Positions 1 to 8,790 are shown, counted from the first letter of the stretch. The stretch is 49,331 nt of DNA from an uncultured Planctomycetaceae bacterium (GCA_903924405.1 CAIYBH010000158.1:1-49331); one strand, 5' to 3'. The notes: generated from the letters alone by a model not told the origin. Program-made: numbers and translations.

Positions 1-89
1 AGGTTTGTCCGGCGAACACACCGGTTGACCACATGAAAGACCTGAATTTCTGAATCAGCCAGGATTTCTCGACGGTTAACGCGCGGCAT
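1..89 (-). CDS. REP-associated tyrosine transposase (Y1/HUH family), 5' end only, cut by window edge
   Basis: The minus-strand reading frame starts at 89 and runs off the window at base 1, giving about 29 residues that begin MPRVNRREILADSEIQVFHV. The same first 29 residues are encoded by the copy that starts at 49089 on the plus strand. The two DNA copies differ at only three bases here, all in third codon positions and all silent. By comparison with that longer copy, which reaches an HLH (HUH) motif, this is the N-terminus of an IS200-like/RAYT transposase, a single-strand DNA nuclease acting on REP palindromes. A REP-like palindrome lies 56 bases upstream of its start. Whether this copy is intact cannot be seen. 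Confidence 0.75.
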   Translation of the reverse strand, partial: MPRVNRREILADSEIQVFHVVNRCVRRTN

Positions 90-144
90 GGCAGGGGCTC
101 CGAAGCAGGGGTGAGGAAATCTTAGCCGGTCAATTCGCGTTGTC

Positions 145-161
145 AAGGTGCATGGCACCTT
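145..161. repeat. REP-like palindrome upstream of left transposase copy
   Basis: A perfect inverted repeat with 7-base arms and a 3-base loop (AAGGTGC atg GCACCTT). The same palindrome, with arms one base shorter, lies upstream of the right-hand transposase copy at 49018-49032, at a similar distance from the ATG. RAYT proteins are known to act on such REP hairpins, so this is the likely recognition element. Confidence 0.6.
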
Positions 162-234
162 TTTGAAAGCAGCTTGTTTTTTGCTTTGATTCTGTGAACT
201 TCCTGTCATACTGGGGTTTGATAAGGAGCATCGT

Positions 235-1230
235 ATGCGTGTTGTGTGGCTGAGTGTCTGGGTGTTTGTTGCGAGTATTCAACAGTCTGCGGGGCAGGAG
301 CCGTTGCGGATTTCCGGAAAGACGATGGGGTCTTATTACTCCGTGGTGATCGATTCGCCGGGAGCGAGAAATCCTGAAGCACTGCAGGATGAGATGGAGC
401 GTGTATTTGCGGAAATCAACTCGCAAATGTCCACATGGGACGATCGATCAGAGATTACTCGATTTAATCAGAGCAGGAGTATTGAGTGGATTGCGGTCAG
501 TCGCGACATTGCGGTTGTGACTGCTGAGGCAAAGCGGCTGCATACATTAACGGAGGGAGCGCTCGAGATAACAATTGCGCCGCTCATCGAGGCGTGGGGG
601 TTCGGGCGAAACAAATCCCGGCGTGTCCCGTCGCCGTCAGAAATCGAGGCCGCGTTAAACACCATGGGGACACAGCATATTCACGTTCGCATGGACCCAC
701 CTGCCCTGCGGAAGTCTCTTCCGGAGATCCAGATCAGCCTGAATGCACTCGCCCCCGGATATGCGGCAGACCGAATCGCGAACCTGCTTAATGAACGGGG
801 CTTAAAATCGTGGGTGGTCGACGTGGGTGGGGAAAATCGAGCGGGCGCACCGAAGATCAATGGCGACGCATGGCGATTAGGGGTTGAATCTCCACTGGGC
901 GGACTTCACAAGGTCATCGAGCTAACGGGAACATCCATTGCGACATCCGGAGATTACCGCAATTTCTTTGTGATCAACGATCAGAAGTACTCGCATGTAC
1001 TGGATCCCAAAACAGGCCGCCCGGTTGAGGCCCCGCCGGCGGCCGTTTCTGTGATTCATGAGTCCTGCATGACCGCAGATGGGCTCGCCACAGCGATGAT
1101 GGTTCTGGGGCCGGAAAAAGGTCTGCAAATCGCGAAGAGAGCCGGGTTTGACGTCATGTTTCTCGATGTATCGCGGGACGGTCAACTGCAGGAACAGAGC
1201 CTCGGGAAGTTCCTGACTCCGGAAAAATGA
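235..1230 (+). CDS. apbE: FAD:protein FMN transferase (ApbE family), secreted
   Basis: 331 residues. ApbE proteins covalently attach FMN from FAD to Ser/Thr of target electron-transfer proteins outside the cytoplasmic membrane. A signal peptide is visible (about residues 1-20, ending SAGQ). There is no lipobox cysteine, so it is probably periplasmic rather than a lipoprotein. Family motifs appear in order: GKTMGSYYS, MSTWDD, EGALEITIAP with WGFG, LNALAPGYAAD, GGENRAG, ATSGDYRNF, HVLDPKTGRP and CMTADGLATA. The usual KGYAVD lysine is a proline here (APGYAAD). The start is supported by AAGGAG at 223-228, six bases before ATG. No flavinylation target (FMN-bind protein) is in the window, so its substrate is unknown. 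The family call is firm; activity is less certain because of the Lys-to-Pro change. Confidence 0.9.
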   Translation: MRVVWLSVWVFVASIQQSAGQEPLRISGKTMGSYYSVVIDSPGARNPEALQDEMERVFAEINSQMSTWDDRSEITRFNQSRSIEWIAVSRDIAVVTAEAKRLHTLTEGALEITIAPLIEAWGFGRNKSRRVPSPSEIEAALNTMGTQHIHVRMDPPALRKSLPEIQISLNALAPGYAADRIANLLNERGLKSWVVDVGGENRAGAPKINGDAWRLGVESPLGGLHKVIELTGTSIATSGDYRNFFVINDQKYSHVLDPKTGRPVEAPPAAVSVIHESCMTADGLATAMMVLGPEKGLQIAKRAGFDVMFLDVSRDGQLQEQSLGKFLTPEK

Positions 1231-1326
1231 CATTCGCTCGGGCAAGGGAAAACGCAAAACAACCCTCCCGAAACATTCAGCCCGATCGCAAAACTCCAGC
1301 AATCCGATATGCGAATTACGGCGGAC

Positions 1327-1935
1327 TCAGCCTTGCTGCGTGACGGCAGCCGCAACCCGGGCACGTGACAGCATGGGGCCAACGGAATTCAAAGAGAGCC
1401 CCAACCGCACTGCGGCCTCGGCATAGCTGAGGCCCTCCAGATAGATCATTCGCAACAGTTGACCGGCATCCTGAGGCAGCGACATCAGCAGTTTCTCCAC
1501 CTGATCACGATACTCGACCTGCCGCGACGCAGGAGCATCGGAGGAAGCGAAGTCCACAGCAGCCTGGTGAGCCTTGACGTGCCCGAGGGCCTTCATGAAC
1601 CGATGCTCGGTCAACCTGCGAACAACGATTCGCCGGGTGATGACGGCCAGATAGGTTGCAAACGAGCATCTCCCGCGAAAACTCCGCAGGGCCGCCATGT
1701 CATTCTGCAACAATTCGGAGAATGTGTCGGCACAAAGATCCTCGGCATCGTCCGCCGTGAGTCTCAGACTGTGGGCGCTGGCAGTCTGACGGATCACCTG
1801 CATAATCAGACCCGAAAAACGATCAACAAACTGCTTCCAGCTACCACCATGGCCCGCAAGCAGTTCATTCAGCAGTTTTCGATCAAGATCGGTGAGTGGC
1901 ACCAGACAACTCGCTTCAGCAAAGGAATAGATCAC
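1327..1935 (-). CDS. ECF-type RNA polymerase sigma factor
   Basis: 202 residues from a GTG start. The N-terminal half is a sigma-70 region 2 domain (about residues 25-110) with the acidic DDAEDLCADTF stretch and the FRGRCSFATYLAVITRR segment that normally contacts the -10 element. The C-terminal half (about 145-200) is a region 4 helix-turn-helix with LPQDAGQLLRMIYLEGLSY and the recognition helix LSLNSVGPMLSRAR. It would direct core polymerase to a small regulon. No anti-sigma gene adjoins it: the neighbour on one side is apbE (convergent), and on the other a gene-poor stretch with a divergent small ORF. The precise start is uncertain because the GTG lacks a clear Shine-Dalgarno. Confidence 0.85.
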   Translation of the reverse strand: MIYSFAEASCLVPLTDLDRKLLNELLAGHGGSWKQFVDRFSGLIMQVIRQTASAHSLRLTADDAEDLCADTFSELLQNDMAALRSFRGRCSFATYLAVITRRIVVRRLTEHRFMKALGHVKAHQAAVDFASSDAPASRQVEYRDQVEKLLMSLPQDAGQLLRMIYLEGLSYAEAAVRLGLSLNSVGPMLSRARVAAAVTQQG

Positions 1936-2607
1936 TCAGATTCTGAACGGATATTCACCTGAAGAACACCAATCCAGACCGACGCCGGGAGGAGAGACGA
2001 AAATGTCTCAGGAACATAACACCGCTACTCAATATCTCGTGAATTTACTGGATTCTTGCGAGGCCTGGCGGTTAAAACAACCCTTGTTTCAGGAGTCGAA
2101 TCTGTTTTTCGAGCGAATTCGGGAAATTGATCGGTTCAGGAAAGCAGGGAGTAGTCTTCTGCGTTTCTGCAGATCTGGACCTCTGCGGTAGTTGTCAGTT
2201 GCAATCAGATGCCGGCTCGCTGAATATTTACGCAAAGGGACCGCAGGTCTCCGTGATTGGGCTGTGTTGTGCAAACATCTGACGCTGCAGGCAACTCCAA
2301 ATCGTCGGGCAACAGAGTTCACGGGCATGCCATCGTGCACGAAATTCAGTCAGCCGTTGTTTTGTTTCCTGCACCTGCGTTCCGAGGTCACGGCGTCTTC
2401 CGAAGGGCGTTGGTGGGCAACTGGACCTCTCATAGAAGGCCTCAGAACAGTCTGAGGGTGTCTGTGCGGCGGATGACTTGTCTGTTATCGTGGACGAATT
2501 CCGGAAAGCTGCCGCAGGACATGGCTGAAAATTCAGCTCTGAACAGAGGAAACGCCGTTGGAACGGCAACGGCCATTTCACCAGAATCGGGATAAGCGAG
2601 GTTGATG
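1936..2607. other. Gene-poor stretch between ECF sigma gene and DUF1549 gene
   Basis: Apart from the small ORF at 2003-2191, nothing convincing is present. All other frames give short, low-quality translations. Around 2290-2370 the minus strand reads like a weak helix-turn-helix remnant (RLTEF, then after a frame change VNSVARRFGVA), which would fit decayed transposase or regulator DNA but is not strong enough to call. Confidence 0.4.
2003..2191 (+). CDS. Small ORF of unknown function, possibly the 5' end of a decayed gene
   Basis: 62 residues with no recognised family. It is kept because of a strong ribosome-binding site (GGAGGAGA at 1988-1995, seven bases before ATG). The predicted peptide is charged, helix-prone and soluble, with LLDSCEAWRL and FFERIREIDRFRK segments. 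The reading frame ends at TAG (2189-2191) but then stays open in the same frame to 2455, so this could be the start of a gene broken by a nonsense mutation. The downstream translation looks less protein-like (Cys/Arg-rich, low helix). It lies divergently from the ECF sigma gene at 1327-1935 and could share its control region. Confidence 0.35.
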   Translation: MSQEHNTATQYLVNLLDSCEAWRLKQPLFQESNLFFERIREIDRFRKAGSSLLRFCRSGPLR

Positions 2608-5091
2608 ATGCATTTGTCACAGGTTCTGCCGTCCGTGGTACTGTGCATGATCATTGGTCAGCTGGCTGATGCGCAGGAATCGATGCGAATTCTGCCACAG
2701 GAGGTGACCCTGTCAGGTCCGGAATCTCGTCATCGTATTCTGCCTCAAGTGTACCGCAATGAAGAAGCGATCCGTTGGGCGGAGTCTGCAGAACTGACCA
2801 GTGATCGCCCGGACGTTGTACGCATTGAACAGCAGACTCTGATCCCTGTCAGCAACGGGACTGCAACTATTCGTGCGTCAGCATTTGGCAGCATCATTGC
2901 CGAGCAGTCAGTGACAGTCACGGGAATGGATCAGCCATTTCACTGGTCTTTTCGGAATCATGTGGAACCGGTTCTGGCAAGACTTGGATGCAGTTCCGGA
3001 GCCTGTCACGGCGCGCTGGCTGGAAAGGGTGGGTTTCGAATTTCCCTGCGAGGTTACGATCCGGAGCGTGATTATTTTACCATTGTACAACAGCAACTGG
3101 GACGGCGGGTGGATATCCATGAACCTGCAGCAAGCCTGTTACTGACAAAGCCATCAATGGCCCTGCCTCACAAAGGCGGACTGAAACTCAAGCCGGACAC
3201 CGTTTATTACCAGATCCTGTCAGAATGGATCGCCAATGGTGCCAGCCCACCTGCAGAATCCGATGCACAACTGACCAACCTGGAAATCCTGCCTGCCCGT
3301 ACAGTTCTCAGCCCGGGTGCCAGACAGCCACTGATCGTTCGCGCTCACTATTCGGACGGCCGGATCGAGGACGTGACTCACCTCGCAAAATTCTCTGCCG
3401 CAGCGGAGGCTGTCGCGACGGTTGACGAAAATGGACTGGTGACGGTCGTTGGGTCCGGCGAAGGCGCGGTGACCGCCTGGTTCTCGAGTCAGATTGCGAT
3501 TGCCGGTGTCACAGTCCCCTATCCGAATGAGATCCCGGACGAAATCTATACGACGGCAGTTCGCAGAAACTTCATTGACGACCTGGTCCTGAAGCAAATG
3601 AAGCGTCTGCATCTGAAACCTTCACCTCGCAGTTCAGATGAAGTCTTCGTGCGACGAGCATTTCTGGACACCATCGGGACGCTCCCTGCATCGCAGGAAG
3701 TTCAGGAATTCCTCGCCAGTACACAACCCGACAAACGCGACCTCCTGATTGAGTCACTACTGAGCCGTCCTGAGTTTGTCGATTACTGGACCTACCGCTG
3801 GTCAGATCTGCTGTTGCTGAACGGGACAGAATTACGGCCGGATGCGATTCAGGCGTGGTACCAGTGGATTCATGATCGAGTGGCTGCAAATCAGCCCTGG
3901 GATCAGTTCGTCCGGGAATTAGTCACCTCGCGAGGATCCAGTTTTGAAAATGGTGCCACCAATTTTTTTGCACGGCACCAGGCTCCTGAGGACATGGCTG
4001 AAAACGTCAGTCAGGCGTTTCTGGGACTCTCCATCGGTTGTGCTCGATGCCACAATCATCCGCTTGAAAAATGGACGAATGACCAGTACTACGCATTCGC
4101 GAATTTATTTTCGAGGGTGCGTGCGAAGGGTTGGGGAGGCGACTCCAGAAATGGAGATGGGAAACGAACCCTCGTCACGGCATCAGCCGGAGAACTGGTT
4201 CAGCCACGCACGGGCAAGCCGCAACCTCCGGCACCGCTGGACGCAGAACCGATTGCCTTTGACGCTCCAGGAGACCGCCGCGAATACCTTGCTGACTGGC
4301 TGACGGCACCCGACAATCGGCTCTTCAGTCGAGCCGTCACCAATCGTGTCTGGAAGAACTTCTTTGGCGCGGGACTGGTGGAACAGGTCGACGACATGCG
4401 GGCATCCAACCCCGCGAGCAACGAAGAACTGCTGACAGCCGCAGCAGACTATCTTGTCCAGCAGAACTTTGACCTTAAAGCATTGATGCGTGCCATCCTG
4501 CAATCCGAAAGCTGGCAGCGAAGCAGTGAAACGCTGCCGGAGAATAATGGCGACCAAAGGCAGTATTCCCGATACTTTCCCAGACGTCTGCCCGCGGAAG
4601 TCCTGCTGGATGCCGTCGCTCAGGTGACCGATGTTCCCACAGAGTTCAGCCACATCGTTTATCCTGGAGCCGACATCAAACCGACGGACGCCTACCCCAA
4701 AGGGACTCGGGCCATCCAGTTGAAGGATTCAGCTGTGGAGTCCTACTTTCTGCAGACGTTCGGAAGAAACCAGCGGCGTATCACCTGCGAATGCGAACGT
4801 TCGGATGAACCGAGTATGGTGCAGGTGCTCCACCTCTCAAATGGTGACACACTCAACGGAAAACTGGCCGTGGCCGATAATCGCCTCGGACGCTGGCTCC
4901 GTGACATCCCAACCGATGAGCAACTGGTACGGGAAGTCTTTCTGACGTGTCTTTCGCGAGATCCTACTGAGCAGGAGAAGGCGGAGACCCTTGCCATGCT
5001 GGCATCAGCACCACCCGACGAACGCAGGGTCGTGCTGGAAGATCTTGTCTGGGGAATTGTCAGCAGTCGGGAATTCCTGTTTAATCATTGA
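2608..5091 (+). CDS. Secreted BIG2 / DUF1549 / DUF1553 domain protein with cytochrome-like motifs
   Basis: About 827 residues; a planctomycete hallmark family of unproven function, usually paired with DUF1501 proteins. A signal peptide precedes ADAQ (about residue 23). Next come an Ig-like region (about 25-110), a CSSGACH motif (haem-like CX4CH) with GGFRISLRGYDP, and a second BIG2-like domain (about 225-310). DUF1549 follows (about 320-530), containing the RRAFLDTIGTLP signature, CARCHNHPLEKW and NDQYYAFANLF. DUF1553 follows (about 560-820) with SRAVTNRVWKNFFG and FLTCLSRDPTEQE. The start is chosen at ATG 2608, six bases after GAGG (2598-2601); ATG 2605 and TTG 2602 are alternatives. No DUF1501 gene follows; the nearest one is about 41 kb away at 46060. 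Haem binding at the CXXCH-type motifs is inferred only. Confidence 0.9.
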   Translation: MHLSQVLPSVVLCMIIGQLADAQESMRILPQEVTLSGPESRHRILPQVYRNEEAIRWAESAELTSDRPDVVRIEQQTLIPVSNGTATIRASAFGSIIAEQSVTVTGMDQPFHWSFRNHVEPVLARLGCSSGACHGALAGKGGFRISLRGYDPERDYFTIVQQQLGRRVDIHEPAASLLLTKPSMALPHKGGLKLKPDTVYYQILSEWIANGASPPAESDAQLTNLEILPARTVLSPGARQPLIVRAHYSDGRIEDVTHLAKFSAAAEAVATVDENGLVTVVGSGEGAVTAWFSSQIAIAGVTVPYPNEIPDEIYTTAVRRNFIDDLVLKQMKRLHLKPSPRSSDEVFVRRAFLDTIGTLPASQEVQEFLASTQPDKRDLLIESLLSRPEFVDYWTYRWSDLLLLNGTELRPDAIQAWYQWIHDRVAANQPWDQFVRELVTSRGSSFENGATNFFARHQAPEDMAENVSQAFLGLSIGCARCHNHPLEKWTNDQYYAFANLFSRVRAKGWGGDSRNGDGKRTLVTASAGELVQPRTGKPQPPAPLDAEPIAFDAPGDRREYLADWLTAPDNRLFSRAVTNRVWKNFFGAGLVEQVDDMRASNPASNEELLTAAADYLVQQNFDLKALMRAILQSESWQRSSETLPENNGDQRQYSRYFPRRLPAEVLLDAVAQVTDVPTEFSHIVYPGADIKPTDAYPKGTRAIQLKDSAVESYFLQTFGRNQRRITCECERSDEPSMVQVLHLSNGDTLNGKLAVADNRLGRWLRDIPTDEQLVREVFLTCLSRDPTEQEKAETLAMLASAPPDERRVVLEDLVWGIVSSREFLFNH

Positions 5092-5259
5092 CCAGAATTC
5101 AGGCAAATGCGTCGAAAATTCAGGCACAACCATCGCTGATTGCCGCCGACAATCACAGAGTTTCGACAACAATTTAGAATGCGCAGACCCATCGGGTTTC
5201 AAGATGAGGTCTTTGGCGGCAACAATGTCGGAGAAAAGGGACGCCGTTGATTTAATATG

Positions 5260-5294
5260 AACAAAAGAACACCTAATCGGGTGTTTGATTTGTT
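5260..5294. repeat. Interrupted inverted repeat, possible transcript-end hairpin
   Basis: Outer arms AACAAA (5260-5265) and TTTGTT (5289-5294) enclose inner arms AACACC (5268-5273) and GGTGTT (5280-5285). It sits about 170 bases after the DUF1549 gene stop. There is no clean T-run after the inner stem, so termination is only a possibility; it could also be an operator. Confidence 0.35.
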
Positions 5295-5433
5295 CGGAAC
5301 GGCCTGGCGTTTGCAACATCATGGGCTGGCTCGTCCGTAAGGCAGACGTTGGACCCTGCGTTTTCCGCCATTGCTTGTTGTGTGAGATGAGTGGCAGTGA
5401 CTGGCCGCAGGGCAGTGTGAGTGCCCTTGTAGA

Positions 5434-5450
5434 TTGCCCCTCAGGGGCAA
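5434..5450 (+). repeat. Hairpin in the leader of the glutamine synthetase gene
   Basis: A perfect 7-base stem with a TCA loop (TTGCCCC tca GGGGCAA), 31 bases before the chosen ATG at 5482. It covers the TTG at 5434 that would otherwise extend the reading frame, which argues for the downstream ATG. Confidence 0.5.
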
Positions 5451-5481
5451 CCAGGATGTGTTGGTACGAAAGGTTGAGAGC

Positions 5482-6903
5482 ATGTCAGAGAATCAGTTGT
5501 CGCCGAGGGAAGTGCTGGCGTTGTGTCGGCAGCGTGAGATTCAGGCGATCGACCTGCGATTCACTGACTTCTGCGGGTCAAAGCGTCATTTCACGATCCC
5601 GGTGTCGTTGCTGACCGAGGACAGTTTCGAGCAGGGATTCTCATTTGATGGCTCATCCATGCGTGGATGGCAGGCGATCCACGAAAGCGACATGCTGGTC
5701 GTTCCGGAATCACAGACTTGTTCTGTGGATCCGTTTATGAAGTCCACGTTGACCATGCTGTGCAACGTGCGAGACCCGGTCACTCACCAGACCTACCCAC
5801 GCGACCCTCGCAACATTGCCAGAAAAGCGGAAAGTTACCTGCAGTCGACAGGTATTGCCGACCGCGTGCTGATCTCAATGGAAGCCGAGTTTTTTGTGTT
5901 CGACAGTGTCCGGTTTGATCAGAATGAGCGGCAGGGGTTCTACTACATCGAGAGTGACGAAGGGCAGTGGAATCGGGGGACCACAACACGGGGTGGCGGA
6001 AATGCAATTCGCCATCGCGAAGGCTACCTCGCCCTGCCACCAGTTGACTCGTTTCAGGATCTGCGTACGGAAATCATGATGCTGCTGGAGGACAGCGGGA
6101 TTCGTACTGAAGGTCAGCACCATGGCGTCGCCTCAGGTGGGCAGTGTGAGATTTCCCTGCGAGCTGAATCCCCTGTGCGGATTTCCGATAACATTCAGCG
6201 TCTGAAGTATCTGGTTCGAAACGTTGCCGCACGGCATGGACGCACAGCGACCTTTATGCCAAAACCTGTCTGGAACGACAACGGATCCGGCCTTCACATG
6301 GGTCTGGCGTTGTTCCAGGGAGATCAGTATCTGTTTTCCGGCAGCGGATATGGAGGACTCAGCGAAACAGCAATGTTCGCCATGGGCGGCCTCCTGCGAC
6401 ACGCGGCCGCTCTGCTGGCCTTCTGCTGCCCGACGACCAACAGTTATCGACGATTGACACCAGGGTTTGAGGCACCGGTCAATCTTTCGTACAGCTATCG
6501 AAATCGATCGGCAGCCATCCGAATACCAGCGAACTCGGGCCACGAATCACGGCGTCGACTGGAATTTCGTTGTCCGGATGGCGCCTGCAATCCCTACCTC
6601 GGAACCGCAGCAGTGCTGATGGCGATGCTGGACGGCATTCAGAATCGGATTTCCCCCGGCAAGCCTCAGGATAAAGACCTCTACGACCTCGAACCTGAAG
6701 AACGCGCAGGTCTTGAGTGCACACCGACATCACTGGAAGCGGCCCTCAATGCTCTTGAGAAAGACAACGAATTTCTTCTGCGGGGAGACGTGTTCACACC
6801 TGACGTAATCGAACGATGGATCAGTCATAAGCGGGAAGCTGACGTCAGTTCTGTTTTGCAGCGTCCACACCCGTACGAATTTGCCTTGTACTTTGACTGC
6901 TGA
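5482..6903 (+). CDS. glnA: Type I glutamine synthetase homologue with altered metal site
   Basis: 473 residues, the usual GSI length. GSI joins ammonia to glutamate using ATP, as a dodecamer. Conserved elements: FDGSS with the GW..I.ESDM loop, MEAEFFVF (two metal glutamates), FMPKP..NDNGSG, PTTNSYRRLTPGFEAPV (flap glutamate), RNRSAAIRIP, RLEFRCPDG.CNPYL, and the DLYDLEPEE adenylylation-type tyrosine segment. Odd points: where GSI has HHHEVATAGQNE, this protein has QHHGVASGGQCE, so the glutamate equivalent to E. coli Glu212 (an n1-metal ligand) is Gly215. The second His of the HCH segment is Gly274. The ATG at 5482 is preferred over TTG 5434, which lies in a hairpin. It could be a working variant or a GS-like paralogue with another role. 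Confidence 0.85.
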   Translation: MSENQLSPREVLALCRQREIQAIDLRFTDFCGSKRHFTIPVSLLTEDSFEQGFSFDGSSMRGWQAIHESDMLVVPESQTCSVDPFMKSTLTMLCNVRDPVTHQTYPRDPRNIARKAESYLQSTGIADRVLISMEAEFFVFDSVRFDQNERQGFYYIESDEGQWNRGTTTRGGGNAIRHREGYLALPPVDSFQDLRTEIMMLLEDSGIRTEGQHHGVASGGQCEISLRAESPVRISDNIQRLKYLVRNVAARHGRTATFMPKPVWNDNGSGLHMGLALFQGDQYLFSGSGYGGLSETAMFAMGGLLRHAAALLAFCCPTTNSYRRLTPGFEAPVNLSYSYRNRSAAIRIPANSGHESRRRLEFRCPDGACNPYLGTAAVLMAMLDGIQNRISPGKPQDKDLYDLEPEERAGLECTPTSLEAALNALEKDNEFLLRGDVFTPDVIERWISHKREADVSSVLQRPHPYEFALYFDC

Positions 6904-7139
6904 GACGACGGAGTTCATGCATAAGGCAACTTAACCGCTGCCATCGCGAGAACTGCTGCAATTCAACACCTCAGACTCGGCTGGATTGAGAATTTTTCAT
7001 GCGTTTCTGCATTGTTGGCCGTCCAGAGTCCAGTGATCACCAAAGATCTGCTACTTTCAAGTGAGTCTTCTGGCGATGCAGCCTCGTGATCACGATTCTC
7101 TGATCCGGTTTCTGCATCGCTGTTTCAACGGATACAACC

Positions 7140-7757
7140 ATGGCATTTCCAAAGCCTTTCTTTCGCTGGCGACCTCACCCATGGCACGGACTGGAAGTCG
7201 GTCCGAATCCTCCCAGCCTCGTGCATGCCTTTATCGAAATCTCGCCCTTCGATCTGGTCAAATACGAAGTTGACAAGGTGACGGGTTACCTTCGAGTGGA
7301 TCGCCCGCAGCGAACGTCATCCCAGCCACCGGCGCTCTATGGGTTCATTCCTCGCACATTTTGTGGACAACGCGTGGCAGAATTGATGCCTCGTGCCCGC
7401 CGCGGCGACGGTGACCCACTGGACATCTGCGTCCTCAGTGAACGACCAATTACCAAATCAGAAGTCATCGTTAACGTGCGAGTCATTGGTGGACTGCAGA
7501 TGATCGATGGCGGGGAAGCTGACGACAAGATCATTGGCGTGCTGGCCCAGGACAACATCTGGTCCCACGTCGAAGACCTTGACGAACTTCCCCAGGCGCT
7601 GGTCCAGCGATTACGACACTACTTCACCACTTACAAGGTGATGCCTGGCGACACGACACAACAGGTCTCGATTGACCATATCTACGACCGGGCGCATGCC
7701 GAAAAGGTCGTCCGAGCGGCAATCGCGGATTACGACGACGAGTTTGGCGGAACCTGA
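7140..7757 (+). CDS. ppa: Inorganic pyrophosphatase, family I
   Basis: 205 residues. It hydrolyses pyrophosphate to phosphate in the cytoplasm, pulling biosynthetic reactions forward. Family I features are visible: [14 protein letters not shown] (substrate lysine/arginine segment), YGFIPRT, the [10 protein letters not shown] aspartate signature that holds the catalytic metals, and [10 protein letters not shown]. The C-terminal part ([18 protein letters not shown]) matches the helical end of the family. The length is slightly above the E. coli enzyme (about 176), owing mostly to an N-terminal extension with [12 protein letters not shown], a form seen in other bacteria. The start ATG has no strong Shine-Dalgarno. 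Its neighbour on the same strand is the glutamine synthetase gene, 236 bases upstream, so it is probably separately transcribed. Confidence 0.93.
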   Translation: MAFPKPFFRWRPHPWHGLEVGPNPPSLVHAFIEISPFDLVKYEVDKVTGYLRVDRPQRTSSQPPALYGFIPRTFCGQRVAELMPRARRGDGDPLDICVLSERPITKSEVIVNVRVIGGLQMIDGGEADDKIIGVLAQDNIWSHVEDLDELPQALVQRLRHYFTTYKVMPGDTTQQVSIDHIYDRAHAEKVVRAAIADYDDEFGGT

Positions 7758-7813
7758 GAAACGGCGCAGGACTGTACCGAAGAATACCCGACAACATGGG
7801 TCATGAGGAATGA

Positions 7814-8686
7814 TCACCGCCCCTCGGAAGTGCTCTTCCTGACTGCATCCGACTGTGGCGCTGAGCCTGTGGGCTCAGCGCTGTCTCGTCGTGGATGATC
7901 CTGAAAAAATCTGACCGTCAGTTCCGCGGCCCCTGTTGGATATTTGTGGCCCTGCTCAGTCAGCAGCGTCACAACCGGAGCATGAATCGGTGATGCAAAC
8001 AGGGTGGCCCTGCCCTGCCACGGTACACCTGCCTGACACTGCTGGCGGGACTTCAGTATGTCGATCATCTGCTTCTGCCATTCATAACGCACCAACGGAT
8101 CATTTGTGCCGGCGATATGCAGAACAGGTTTTGGCTTCAGTCGATCGCGCAACCGATAAGCAGCGGCGCCTGAGGGTGCCATCGCAGCAAAGACATCCCC
8201 ACGTTCCGCCCACAGCAGATAGGTGAAGCCACCACCATTGGAATGTCCGGTTGAATAGATCCGGGCGTCATCGACCCGGAATTCCTTCCGGAGAGACCGC
8301 AGGACCTCGTCAAAGAACTTCAGATCACGATCCTGCTGATCACCACTTGTTTTCTGCCAACCGGACCTGCGTCCCTCCGGATCGGTCAGTTGTCCGGGCG
8401 TTTTCAGCCCCTGCATGTATACGACAATGGCCTCGGGCCATAACTCATGAATCCGGAAAGTTTTTGCCGCATTTGACATGCTTCCTCCGTGTCCATGAAA
8501 ACCAAACACCAGAGGTGCGGGCTTTGATGCTGCATCTGTCGGCAGGTAAACGAGTGCCTCCCGTGCAACACCATCAACAGTCCACTTACGAATCTGAGGT
8601 TCCCTGCAGAGGGCCACGTTGCCTGTCAGGCACAGCAGCAACTGCAATACCAGCATTCTCACAAACAGTCTTTGTGACATGAACAT
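7814..8686 (-). CDS. Secreted esterase, PHB-depolymerase/LpqC-like alpha/beta hydrolase
   Basis: About 290 residues. Predicted to cleave ester bonds outside the cytoplasm; the substrate is unknown (polyhydroxybutyrate, feruloyl or acetyl-xylan esters are cleaved by relatives). The preferred start at 8686 gives a good signal peptide ending NVALC. The fold elements are FGFHGHGGSM (oxyanion loop), GHSNGGG with the nucleophile serine, GTNDPLV with the acid, and EQGHKYP with the catalytic histidine. An upstream in-frame ATG at 8791 overlaps the stop of the preceding gene (TAATG). That would add 35 residues before the signal peptide, so it is considered less likely, but translational coupling is possible. 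It is co-directional with the redoxin fusion gene. Confidence 0.82.
   Translation of the reverse strand: MFMSQRLFVRMLVLQLLLCLTGNVALCREPQIRKWTVDGVAREALVYLPTDAASKPAPLVFGFHGHGGSMSNAAKTFRIHELWPEAIVVYMQGLKTPGQLTDPEGRRSGWQKTSGDQQDRDLKFFDEVLRSLRKEFRVDDARIYSTGHSNGGGFTYLLWAERGDVFAAMAPSGAAAYRLRDRLKPKPVLHIAGTNDPLVRYEWQKQMIDILKSRQQCQAGVPWQGRATLFASPIHAPVVTLLTEQGHKYPTGAAELTVRFFQDHPRRDSAEPTGSAPQSDAVRKSTSEGR
7858..7881. repeat. Perfect hairpin inside the 3' end of the esterase gene
   Basis: A 10-base perfect stem (GCGCTGAGCC / GGCTCAGCGC) with a TGTG loop, lying in codons for the C-terminal tail of the esterase. There is no adjacent T-run, so it is not a classical terminator. It could stabilise the 3' end of the transcript. 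Confidence 0.45.
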
Positions 8687-8790
8687 TGAAGTGCTTTCTG
8701 TCGAAACGCGCGAGGCAACTGCGGGATCCGGAATACCAACACAGAAGTCAATGGCAGGTGAGACTTCCGGAATGCTGAGGGTCAAGGCCA

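Larger units (their letters stand above)
5092..5481. other. Intergenic region upstream of glutamine synthetase gene
   Basis: No gene was found. It carries two inverted repeats, one at 5260-5294 and one at 5434-5450, listed separately. No convincing sigma-54 or sigma-70 promoter was recognised. Confidence 0.5.

Noticed and set aside
2290..2370. Possible transposase or regulator helix-turn-helix remnant on the minus strand
   Set aside because: It needs a frame change and has only a short resemblance; it is not enough to call a pseudogene.
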